Assembly (NCBI GenBank): GCA_963582255.1
Contig: CAUZRD010000012.1
Coordinates: 1-26,170 of the forward strand
Length of the DNA: 26,170 nt
DNA from: CAUZRD01 sp963582255
GTDB taxonomy: Bacteria > Pseudomonadota > Alphaproteobacteria > Rhizobiales > TMED25
Direction of reading: 5' to 3'
In this document: positions 7,587 through 14,837 of the stretch, in pieces
Layout: every line of letters starts with the position of its first letter
How positions within the stretch are numbered: position 1 is the stretch's first letter
Translations under genes and position numbers: made by a program
Notes under the pieces: model-generated
What the model was told of the DNA's origin: nothing
Database searches by the model: none
Seen by the model: the letters and a program-made list of their open reading frames with translations, nothing else

Positions 7587-8526
7587 TAAAGCCAGTTGAT
7601 TTTTTCGTGATCTCATAAGTAGCACCAACGTGTAGCCTGCCTTGTTCCTTTGCCAGCTTGATTTGAGCCTGTCTGGCAGCATAGCGTGCGCGCTTTTTAT
7701 CGGTAAGCTGGTTGATGCAATGGTCACATGATATGCCGGCTACAAAATTCGAGGATGAGCGCCCGGTGGAGTTAACGGGCCATCGGCATGCGAAGCACAG
7801 TTCATATTCGCCAAGTTTAAGATCATGCTTCACCGACACTCGGTAATCGAAGACGAAACACTCGCCGCGCCAACGGCTTTCGGCCTCGGGGATATTCTCC
7901 AGATACTGCAAGATGCCGCCTTTCAGGTGGAAAACATCATTGATGCCTCGCTCCTTCAAATATGAAGTTGCCTTCTCGCAGCGGATACCGCCCGTGCAGA
8001 ACATTGCAACCTTTTTATTCTCCAACTCAGCTCGATGTTCCTCGAGCCATTGCGGCAGATCACTGAAACTCGCAGTTCCTGGATTGATAGCGCCCTTGAA
8101 TGTACCAATCTCTACTTCGAAGTCGTTGCGTGTATCGATGACAATTGTTTCCGGATCTGCAATGAGGTCATTCCAGTCTTTCGGTGCAACATGAGTGCCG
8201 ACGCTTGCCAATGGATCAACACCGGGCACCCTCATAGTGACTATCTCTTTCTTTAGGCGGACTTTCAAACGATAGAAAGGCATGCTCTTGGCATGGGATT
8301 CCTTATGCTCCAGCTGCATAGAATTTGGCAACGCACGCAAAGCTTCTAATGCGGCATCTATCCCCACTCGCGAACCAGCAAGCGTTCCATTGATGCCTTC
8401 AGGGGCCAGCAATACCGTTCCCTTCAGATCATGCGCTGAGAGCTGCGCCAGCAATGGTTCACGCAACGTTGTCGGATCTTCGAAGCGGGTGAAATGATAA
8501 AATGTGGCCACTACGATATCTGTCAT
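7579..8526 (-). CDS. trhO: tRNA uridine-34 5-hydroxylase TrhO (YceA/UPF0176, rhodanese domain)
   Basis: TrhO makes 5-hydroxyuridine at the wobble position of tRNAs by an oxygen-dependent route, a step towards 5-methoxyuridine or 5-carboxymethoxyuridine. The 315-residue product starts with an acylphosphatase-like domain (VATFYHFTRFEDPTTLREPL; LAPEGINGTLAG). It continues with a rhodanese domain (VIDTRNDFEVEIGTFKGAIN) whose loop CTGGIRCEKA places the catalytic cysteine at about residue 177 or 183. HLKGGILQYLE follows. A cysteine-rich tail (CFACRWPVNS and GISCDHC) resembles the zinc-binding-like end of the family. Length and order match the family closely. It starts at ATG 8526 and overlaps the GST gene by 8 nt. 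Confidence 0.93.
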   Translation of the reverse strand: MTDIVVATFYHFTRFEDPTTLREPLLAQLSAHDLKGTVLLAPEGINGTLAGSRVGIDAALEALRALPNSMQLEHKESHAKSMPFYRLKVRLKKEIVTMRVPGVDPLASVGTHVAPKDWNDLIADPETIVIDTRNDFEVEIGTFKGAINPGTASFSDLPQWLEEHRAELENKKVAMFCTGGIRCEKATSYLKERGINDVFHLKGGILQYLENIPEAESRWRGECFVFDYRVSVKHDLKLGEYELCFACRWPVNSTGRSSSNFVAGISCDHCINQLTDKKRARYAARQAQIKLAKEQGRLHVGATYEITKKSTGFNE

Positions 8527-8803
8527 GGCCGCTAATATATGAGATAAACTCCCAAGATAAAAAGCAGGGAAATACAGCCCTCGATTATCATTAGAAGCAG
8601 AACGCCGGACCGGCCAGGGCTAAAGTGGGTGTTGAACTAGGATAGTCATGTGCCACTACGATCATTAGGATAGAGAAGAAACCCTGGGAATCTGTCACTA
8701 TTCCACATTAGGAGAACTTTGCTTCGCTCTGGTCCCTAGGCTCATGACCTCAAGGTTGCAGGTTGTTGATATTGGGTCGGGATCGTTTTTTAGGATAGAG
8801 AAA
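8527..8803. other. Intergenic region between divergent trhO and nuclease genes
   Basis: Divergent spacer that should hold promoters for both sides. The 13-nt string TTAGGATAGAGAA occurs at about 8665 and again at about 8790. The second copy supplies the ribosome-binding site of the nuclease gene. No other feature seen. Confidence 0.4.
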
Positions 8804-9586
8804 ATGCCCAGACATCGCGGCGTATACGACCCGCTTAAATCAGAGCCTTATGAGCTAAGCCGGTTTCGTATCGAAAATTTTGTTAAATGCCCAGCGTGTT
8901 TTTACCTGCGGCAGGTGGAGGGTGTTAAGTTCCCAAGTATACCGGGCTATAACATTAATGAGGCCACAGACGTACTGCTTAAACGCGATTTCGACGAGCA
9001 TCGTAAGGCAGGGACATGCCATCCATTTCTCAAAGAAAAAGGTTTGGAAAATATGATCCCTCTTGAAGATACCCGGTTTGAGCATTGGACTCAAAGCCTC
9101 CACTTTGGCGCTGAGGGACGATTTAATACCATTCACGAGAAAACCAACTTAAAGGTTGGAGGTGGATTGGATGATGTCTGGCTAAATACCGAAACAGGCA
9201 AAGTACACCTCGTGGATTACAAGAGCACCTCCCAAAAGTCGCCTGATAAAGAAATCACACTCGATGATTGGTGGAAGGCTTCATATAAGCGCCAAATGGA
9301 TTTTTATATTTGGGTGATGCGCCGATTGGGCCTTGATGTATCTGATGTTGGGTATTTTCTTTATTGCGATGGGGATCGCTTCACGGGATCAACTTTCTTG
9401 CATCGGGATCAAGCCACTATGCAGTTCAAGATGACATTATTGGCTTATGAAAGTGATTTGTCTTGGATCGAACCGACGCTGATCAAAATCAAGCAATTAC
9501 TCGATACCAAGGAATGTCCTAGTCATGCAAAAAAATGTGAACATGGTATTTTCTTAGATGCTTGCGCGAAGGTGCTGAGTTCATGA
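8804..9586 (+). CDS. PD-(D/E)XK nuclease superfamily protein with Cas4/RecB-like Fe-S cysteines
   Basis: A 260-residue nuclease-like protein. Positions below count from the ATG at 8804. The catalytic set is readable: GGGLDDVW (first aspartate about 123), VDYKST (D138, K140) and QMDFY (Q164, Y168, the RecB-type QxxxY). Cysteines sit at both ends: KCPAC (C29, C32) near the N-terminus, and C238, C245 and C254 near the C-terminus. That arrangement recalls the 4Fe-4S cluster of Cas4 and AddB nucleases. I chose 8804 because AGGATAGAG precedes it; an ATG at 8744 would add 20 residues without a clear ribosome-binding site. No cas gene is nearby. The downstream SbcD/SbcC-like pair suggests a DNA-processing role. 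The exact family is unknown to me. Confidence 0.75.
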   Translation: MPRHRGVYDPLKSEPYELSRFRIENFVKCPACFYLRQVEGVKFPSIPGYNINEATDVLLKRDFDEHRKAGTCHPFLKEKGLENMIPLEDTRFEHWTQSLHFGAEGRFNTIHEKTNLKVGGGLDDVWLNTETGKVHLVDYKSTSQKSPDKEITLDDWWKASYKRQMDFYIWVMRRLGLDVSDVGYFLYCDGDRFTGSTFLHRDQATMQFKMTLLAYESDLSWIEPTLIKIKQLLDTKECPSHAKKCEHGIFLDACAKVLSS

Positions 9587-9602
9587 AGTGGGATTGCTGT
9601 GA

Positions 9603-9758
9603 GTAAAGGGTCGCGTTGTAGGGGCACCGACGGTGACGGTTACGCGGAATGAAATTATTACGTCTCTTAACAAGTCCGATGACTTTATCCTTGCCGTCGC
9701 TATTGGACGTCGTTTTTACGCCGACCTCGCGGTTTCTGAGCTTGCTTTCTATCACTAG
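9603..9758 (+). pseudogene. Decayed fragment of a DUF3883 domain (helicase-associated)
   Basis: One forward frame directly after a TGA reads VKGRVVGAPTVTVTRNEI, then ITSLNKSDDFILAVAI, and stops at TAG (9756-9758). The first part matches my recollection of the DUF3883 C-terminal consensus (VKGR-x-TVTVTRNEI-LNKPDDFILA), usually found at the end of large SNF2 or DEAD-box helicases. After FILAVA the likeness fades. There is no start codon or upstream domain, so this is a relic, perhaps of a helicase once sited between the nuclease and SbcD-like genes. A database search is needed to confirm it, because the call is from memory of the motif. Confidence 0.55.
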
Positions 9759-9944
9759 GCTACGTTGAGCCAAATCATCAGGGCGGCTGTCATAAGCTAT
9801 GGTGCTCTCGAACTAGTGTTTTTAAAATAATTCGTCACTAAGATCTTCGGCCATTTAAAGGATCTTGCCGAAAATAATAGAATATTGCTCTAAGGAAGGC
9901 ATGCCATTGGGGATTGAACGCACTCATGCTTAACTGAATGGGTA
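9759..9944. other. Leader region of the SbcD-like gene
   Basis: AT-rich non-coding DNA between the DUF3883 relic and the SbcD-like ATG. It contains the interleaved inverted repeats at 9840-9872. No strong -35/-10 pair seen. Confidence 0.4.
9840..9872. repeat. Two interleaved 6-bp inverted repeats (mutually exclusive stems)
   Basis: AAGATC (9840-9845) pairs with GATCTT (9861-9866), and TTCGGC (9846-9851) pairs with GCCGAA (9867-9872). The order is a-b-a'-b', with no bases between a and b or between a' and b'. A true pseudoknot looks sterically difficult, so two alternative hairpins with 15-nt loops are more likely. It lies about 70-105 nt before the SbcD-like start. Confidence 0.4.
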
Positions 9945-11312
9945 ATGAGTAAAACCTATAAATCAAAAACATCCGATAGCGCCCTAATTTTGGCGATTGG
10001 TGATATTCACCTCGGTACGAGTTGTTCGGGACTGCCCGATGAGGTTTCGTCATGGGGGATTAATCCCGAGGATCTGACGCCAGCGGCAGCTTTAAAGCTG
10101 TCGGTTGATTTTGCAATCAAGCAGAATGTCGATGCGGTGCTGTTTGCCGGAGACGTCGTCGAAAGCACCAACGCACGCTTTGAAGCAATTTTGCCTCTCG
10201 AACAAAGCATTCGCCGGCTACTAGAAGCGGAAATTCAAGTGGTTGCCATTGCGGGAAATCATGATGTTGAGGCTCTGCCACGATTAGCCGCATTAATTGA
10301 TGGTTTAGAGGTATTGGGAGCCGGGGGCCAATGGGAATCTCGAACTATTACAAAAAACCAGCAGCCCGTTGCCGAAATAGTTGGTTGGTCTTTTGGAGAG
10401 CGGTTTGTCCGACAAAGTCCGCTGGCGCAACTTTTATCGGAACCGCTTGAACCGGTTTCGTCTTCGATTCCCCGAATTGGGTTACTACATGCTGACCTTG
10501 ATGCGTCGGGGGGGCATTACGCGCCGATCAGGCAGGTAGAATTAGATAATACCGGTTATGACGCCTGGCTCCTGGGGCATATTCACAAGCCTTCACTGCA
10601 GAATTCTTTGGACGCCGGTGACGCAGCTCCCTCAGGTTATCTCGGTTCGCTCGTTGGCCTTGATGTATCAGAAACCGGGCTTCATGGGCCTTGGCTTATA
10701 AAAGTTTCAGGACATGGCGATCTTATTATGGAGCAAGTATCGCTGGCGCCCCTTCGTTGGGAGCAAATATCTGTTTCTGTCGATGGGCTTGAGTACGTTG
10801 AAGATTTGCCCGACAGATTGCTGGCCGAAGCAAAAAAATTTATTCGCCAACTTAGCGAAGCTGGTAGCGTGCCGCGTACATTGGGTCTGCGGGTGCGCTT
10901 GGAAGGCGCTAGCCATCAATACGAAGAAATCCGCAGGAAGATTGCCGCCGGGGATTGGAATGCGTTGGGTCAGGTAATCGATGGCACGGGAGTTTTCTTC
11001 AACAAAATCATTGATTCGATGGATTTACATCTTGATCTGATGGAAATTGCTGACGGTGCTGATCCGGCGGCATTGTTGGCACAGCGCATTCTATCACTCC
11101 AACACAACGATGATAGGTCAGCAGCGTTATTGGAAGCGGCGCGTGTTGAGTTGAGCCGCATCTCGAGCAAAGATCAGTGGTCGCCGCTACGCGACCAGCG
11201 TAGCGCGATGGATCCTTTGTCAGACGAGGCTTTGCGCGAAATGCTTTTGCAGGCTGGAAAGGCGGCGCTGCAAGCTATGGTCTCCAATAATACGGAGCAG
11301 GGTTCGTCATGA
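9945..11312 (+). CDS. SbcD/YhaO-like metallophosphoesterase (DNA repair exonuclease subunit)
   Basis: A 455-residue calcineurin-like phosphoesterase of the SbcD/Mre11/YhaO kind, expected to cut DNA as partner of an SMC-like ATPase. All metal-binding motifs are present: GDIHLG (D20, H22), AGDVVE (D70), AGNHD (N105, H106), LLHADLD (H182) and GHIHKP (H212, H214). After the nuclease domain come a beta-rich capping region (about 220-300) and a helical C-terminal part that would bind the ATPase coiled coil. The start ATG at 9945 has GGGT just upstream. The last 4 nt (ATGA) overlap the next gene, a strong sign of coupling. It resembles yhaO of Bacillus more than E. coli sbcD in its pairing with a YhaN-like partner. 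Confidence 0.88.
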   Translation: MSKTYKSKTSDSALILAIGDIHLGTSCSGLPDEVSSWGINPEDLTPAAALKLSVDFAIKQNVDAVLFAGDVVESTNARFEAILPLEQSIRRLLEAEIQVVAIAGNHDVEALPRLAALIDGLEVLGAGGQWESRTITKNQQPVAEIVGWSFGERFVRQSPLAQLLSEPLEPVSSSIPRIGLLHADLDASGGHYAPIRQVELDNTGYDAWLLGHIHKPSLQNSLDAGDAAPSGYLGSLVGLDVSETGLHGPWLIKVSGHGDLIMEQVSLAPLRWEQISVSVDGLEYVEDLPDRLLAEAKKFIRQLSEAGSVPRTLGLRVRLEGASHQYEEIRRKIAAGDWNALGQVIDGTGVFFNKIIDSMDLHLDLMEIADGADPAALLAQRILSLQHNDDRSAALLEAARVELSRISSKDQWSPLRDQRSAMDPLSDEALREMLLQAGKAALQAMVSNNTEQGSS

Positions 11313-14300
11313 AACTGCGACGTCTTAGAATCAACCGACTGCCCGGCATAAACGTGCCATTCGAGATCGTACCACAAGAGGCAACTGTTCATGTCGTGAT
11401 CGGACCTAACGGGATTGGCAAGTCAAGCCTGTGTCGTGCTGTTGAAGCCTTATACTGGAGTGATCTTGAACCATCGCAGCGCATCTCCGTGAATGGCGAG
11501 TTTGAGCTGGACGGGGAAACCTGGTGGGCAGAGCGTGAAGGGTCACGGGTGCGATGGCAACATAATGGTGCGGAAAGTACTCCCCCAAATTTGCCCGCAT
11601 CGTACAACCACAATTGTTTTTTTCTGCGCTTGCGGGATTTGATTGATCCGTCGACCGAAGGCACACGAAATGTTGCGTCCGAGATTCGTCGGCAAATGTT
11701 GGGTGGATTTGATCTAGACAAAATCGTATCCGATCTTTTCAGTCGCGTAGGTGAACGGCATGGTCTGCGTGAACGTAAGCAATTCAATGAAGCACAGCTA
11801 CAGATCCAGCAGGTGGAAGGTGAACACACTGGTCTTCAGCGTCGTGCTGACGAGCTCGATAGCCTCAAAGTCCAGTTTGCCAAAGCTGAATCAAGTGGGA
11901 GCCGCTTAACACATGTAACTCGGGCCCTTGGCCTTGCCGGACGTCGGAGAGAACTGGCTTGTGTCACCGAAGAATTATCGGTTTTACCAGTGAACCTGGC
12001 CAATCTCACTGGGAAAGAGCTCAGCCATATAGAAAATTACCAAAGCCAAGTGCAAGAGCTGAGTAGCCGAATGCGCACACTGGAAGCGCAATTGGCAAAA
12101 GCCGGTAAAGATCAACTTGATAGCGGTCTGGAAACACCGTTAGCGTTAGCCCAACTAATGACCTGGCGCGAAAACGCCGAACAGCTAAGCCGGTTTGAAG
12201 TAGAGCTTGACGCCGCAAGAAATGAATATAGCAGCGTCCATGCCGAGTTAGAGGGCGCCCTTTTCGCCATCGGCGGGAGCAAGGTCGATAAGGTAGAACT
12301 CGACCTCCACAGTCATAGCCAATTGTTTGAGTTTTTAAGGGCAACCGAAAAAAACAAGATAGGCGTAGATGCGGTTGAAGAAAGATTGCGCCTCCTCGTC
12401 AGTCTAGATGTGAATGGAGAAAGACAACGCGCCCTGGAAAAACTCCTGGGTCCCATAGAAACCCTTCGGTCTTGGCTGCGCGCACCCGAACCGGAATCAA
12501 TTTCAGGAGGGAAAAAAGCCAGATATTTTTGGATGATTGCGGCCGCTACCCTCTTTGTTGTTGGAGTGAGTTTGGCACTTGCTGTTGATCCAATAATTTC
12601 TGTAATTGCCGCAATCGGTGTTGGAATTGGTCTGCCAGTATTCTTGGGCCACAGCCGCCAAGCCGGCCCTGATCAGCGCCAAGTCGCTCAGGATGCTTTC
12701 GAAAAATCGGGAGTAAACGGGGCTCCAGTCTGGGAAAATTCATCGGTTGAGGAGTGCTTGCGCGATTTAGAATCCAAAGCCGCGAATCTTGATGCACAGA
12801 TTAAACGCGAGCGCGATCGAGATGTTGACCGGCGATCTCTCAAGAACAAACTCGAAATTCTAGTTGACGCACAACCCGGCCTTGATGACAGGAGACAAGA
12901 GCTGCAGGCCAGTTTGAATCTCGATGAGATCCCACCGGATGCTGAACTTATCGATTTTGCGCTTTCACTTGATCAACTGCGGTTGGCCCGTAGCAAGGAT
13001 AACGGTGCAAAAGGCAAAGTTAACGAACTTGAAAAGCGACACGCTGAGCTGCTTTCATTCATGGCTGGTATGCTTGTGAGCCACGGGGAAGTGCGGCCGA
13101 CAGACGCGACGACGACCATGGCTTTGCTCAACCAGTTAACAGACCGCGATGCCAAGTTTAAAAAGGCCATTGCAGACAAACAGACCGCTGCCGATCAGTT
13201 GCAGCAAGCTACGAGCGATCACGACACAGCTGCGCAATTGCTTGCGCAAGTTTATTCTGGCGCGGGACTGGAAACAAACGATTTGCATGGCCTCACTACG
13301 TTACTGAACTCTCTGCCTAGTTATATGGAACAAACAAGGGCGCGCACGCGCCTTGAAACCCAAGTTCAACTGGATCAAGCGGAGCTTGCCAAGGCGCATG
13401 AGGGTGATCTCTGCGCTCTTGATGAACTGGCCCTTGGCCGATTGAATGATGAGCTTTCGCGAGCAGCCGAAAAAGTAAATGAACTGCGTGATGAAATTGC
13501 CAGTATCAATGCGCAAGTTGATTCGGCTCGAAGCGGACATGGTATTCAGGAATTAATCGCAACTCAAAATGGGGTTCTCACCAATCTACACGAGTGTCGA
13601 TCTGAAGCTCTATATGAGCAAACCGGTCGTTTTTTAATGAATGACGTAGAACAAGAACATGAACAAACCCAGATGCCTCGTGTTTTAGAGCGCGCTCGCG
13701 AACTGTTTTCGGCGTTCACCCATCACCATTATGAACTTCGCTTGGGCTCTGGAAAAGAAGAGGCCAAATTGATTGCAATTGATCTACAAAGTAGCGAGGG
13801 GCTTAGCCTGGAGAAACTTTCTGACGGTACGCGGGTACAATTGTTGTTGGCAGCGCGTATAGCCTTTGCCGAGGATGTAGAGCAGGGGAGAACTCTCCCG
13901 CTGTTTCTTGATGAAGCTTTAGATCAAAGCGACCCAGCTCGTTTTGAGGCAATTGTTAGCAGCCTCGGTCGTGTTGCAAAGGATCAGGGTCGCCAGATTT
14001 TTTACCTCACAAGTGATCCTGCCGATGTTGGTCGTATTAAGCACGCGTTAGCCATGGAGAATTGCGATGCACCGGCAGTAATTGATCTTGGTCTGGTTCG
14101 TGCGGATGCTGCGAGTGTTAGTGGCCCAAGCGCACTGCACGTTGATCCAAGGTCTTCGGTACTTACGCCAAATGGAATGTCGGCTGATGAATATGGGGCC
14201 GCTCTCGGTGTCCAGCCATTGGATCCATCGTTTGGATATGCACACCAGCATTTCTTCCATTTGCTGTGGGACGATTTGGACTTGCTGCATAAACTTTTAA

Positions 14301-14818
14301 CGCATGGCATCGAGCGGGCAGGGCAATGGAAAACGGTATTGGGAACTGCACTCGCTGTTAAGTTGGGTGCCCATTCGAAATCCCCGGAAGAGATTGCACT
14401 TCGATCAGAATTGCTCGAAATATTCTGCGCGTTTTGGAATCAAGGTCACGGCCGACCGGTTGATCGTGAAGTGCTTGAAGATAGTTGCGCATTGAGCAAG
14501 CGCTTCCTCGATCCTATCGCGGACATCGCCCGCGAATTAGATGGTGATGCAAAAAAACTTCTTAATGTGATTCGATCTCGCGAAGATGAACGGTTGAGTG
14601 GGTTTCGCACGAGCAGCGTGGAAAAACTTGAACAGTATATGCGTGAGAACGGCTATCTTGATGAACAACCTATTTTGGACAAGGAAGAGCTTCGTCTTCA
14701 GGCGTTGGCGAGCCCTGCGGCCACGCGCTTGCCCGAAGGTGTCGCTGATGAGTGTCTAAATCGTTGGTGGATATTAGCGGCAAGAACAATCAAACCAGAA
14801 GCTGCTAAGCTAAATTAA
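11309..14818 (+). CDS. SbcC/YhaN-like SMC-family ATPase with central membrane hairpin and C-terminal extension
   Basis: A 1169-residue ABC-type ATPase that would work with the SbcD-like protein on DNA ends. Walker A GPNGIGKSS is at residues 32-40. Long coiled coils flank residues about 150-390 and 450-770. Between them lie two hydrophobic segments, about 406-425 (FWMIAAATLFVVGVSLALAV) and 428-446, and no CxxC zinc hook. As in YhaN-type proteins (AAA_27), the coil tip therefore seems to be in the membrane. The signature LSDGTRVQLLLAARIA is at 837-852, Walker B LPLFLDEAL at 863-871 and the switch region FYLTSDPADV near 898-907. The ATPase fold should end near residue 915. The remaining 250 residues are an extra, mainly helical part I do not recognise. 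Starts at ATG 11309, overlapping the upstream gene by 4 nt. Confidence 0.85.
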   Translation: MKLRRLRINRLPGINVPFEIVPQEATVHVVIGPNGIGKSSLCRAVEALYWSDLEPSQRISVNGEFELDGETWWAEREGSRVRWQHNGAESTPPNLPASYNHNCFFLRLRDLIDPSTEGTRNVASEIRRQMLGGFDLDKIVSDLFSRVGERHGLRERKQFNEAQLQIQQVEGEHTGLQRRADELDSLKVQFAKAESSGSRLTHVTRALGLAGRRRELACVTEELSVLPVNLANLTGKELSHIENYQSQVQELSSRMRTLEAQLAKAGKDQLDSGLETPLALAQLMTWRENAEQLSRFEVELDAARNEYSSVHAELEGALFAIGGSKVDKVELDLHSHSQLFEFLRATEKNKIGVDAVEERLRLLVSLDVNGERQRALEKLLGPIETLRSWLRAPEPESISGGKKARYFWMIAAATLFVVGVSLALAVDPIISVIAAIGVGIGLPVFLGHSRQAGPDQRQVAQDAFEKSGVNGAPVWENSSVEECLRDLESKAANLDAQIKRERDRDVDRRSLKNKLEILVDAQPGLDDRRQELQASLNLDEIPPDAELIDFALSLDQLRLARSKDNGAKGKVNELEKRHAELLSFMAGMLVSHGEVRPTDATTTMALLNQLTDRDAKFKKAIADKQTAADQLQQATSDHDTAAQLLAQVYSGAGLETNDLHGLTTLLNSLPSYMEQTRARTRLETQVQLDQAELAKAHEGDLCALDELALGRLNDELSRAAEKVNELRDEIASINAQVDSARSGHGIQELIATQNGVLTNLHECRSEALYEQTGRFLMNDVEQEHEQTQMPRVLERARELFSAFTHHHYELRLGSGKEEAKLIAIDLQSSEGLSLEKLSDGTRVQLLLAARIAFAEDVEQGRTLPLFLDEALDQSDPARFEAIVSSLGRVAKDQGRQIFYLTSDPADVGRIKHALAMENCDAPAVIDLGLVRADAASVSGPSALHVDPRSSVLTPNGMSADEYGAALGVQPLDPSFGYAHQHFFHLLWDDLDLLHKLLTHGIERAGQWKTVLGTALAVKLGAHSKSPEEIALRSELLEIFCAFWNQGHGRPVDREVLEDSCALSKRFLDPIADIARELDGDAKKLLNVIRSREDERLSGFRTSSVEKLEQYMRENGYLDEQPILDKEELRLQALASPAATRLPEGVADECLNRWWILAARTIKPEAAKLN

Positions 14819-14837
14819 TGTGCCAAATTTTTCTCTT

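Noticed and set aside
7587..7727. Longer GST start with 47 extra residues
   Set aside because: It would lie wholly inside trhO. The ATG at 7586 gives an 8-nt overlap and begins at the family fold.
9519..9773. Minus-strand 84-codon frame over the DUF3883 relic
   Set aside because: It overlaps the end of the nuclease gene and shows no family likeness. The plus-strand frame has the recognisable motif.
11389..11829. Minus-strand 146-codon frame within the SbcC-like gene
   Set aside because: It is a shadow of the coding strand, Ser/Cys/Arg-rich and unlike any family.
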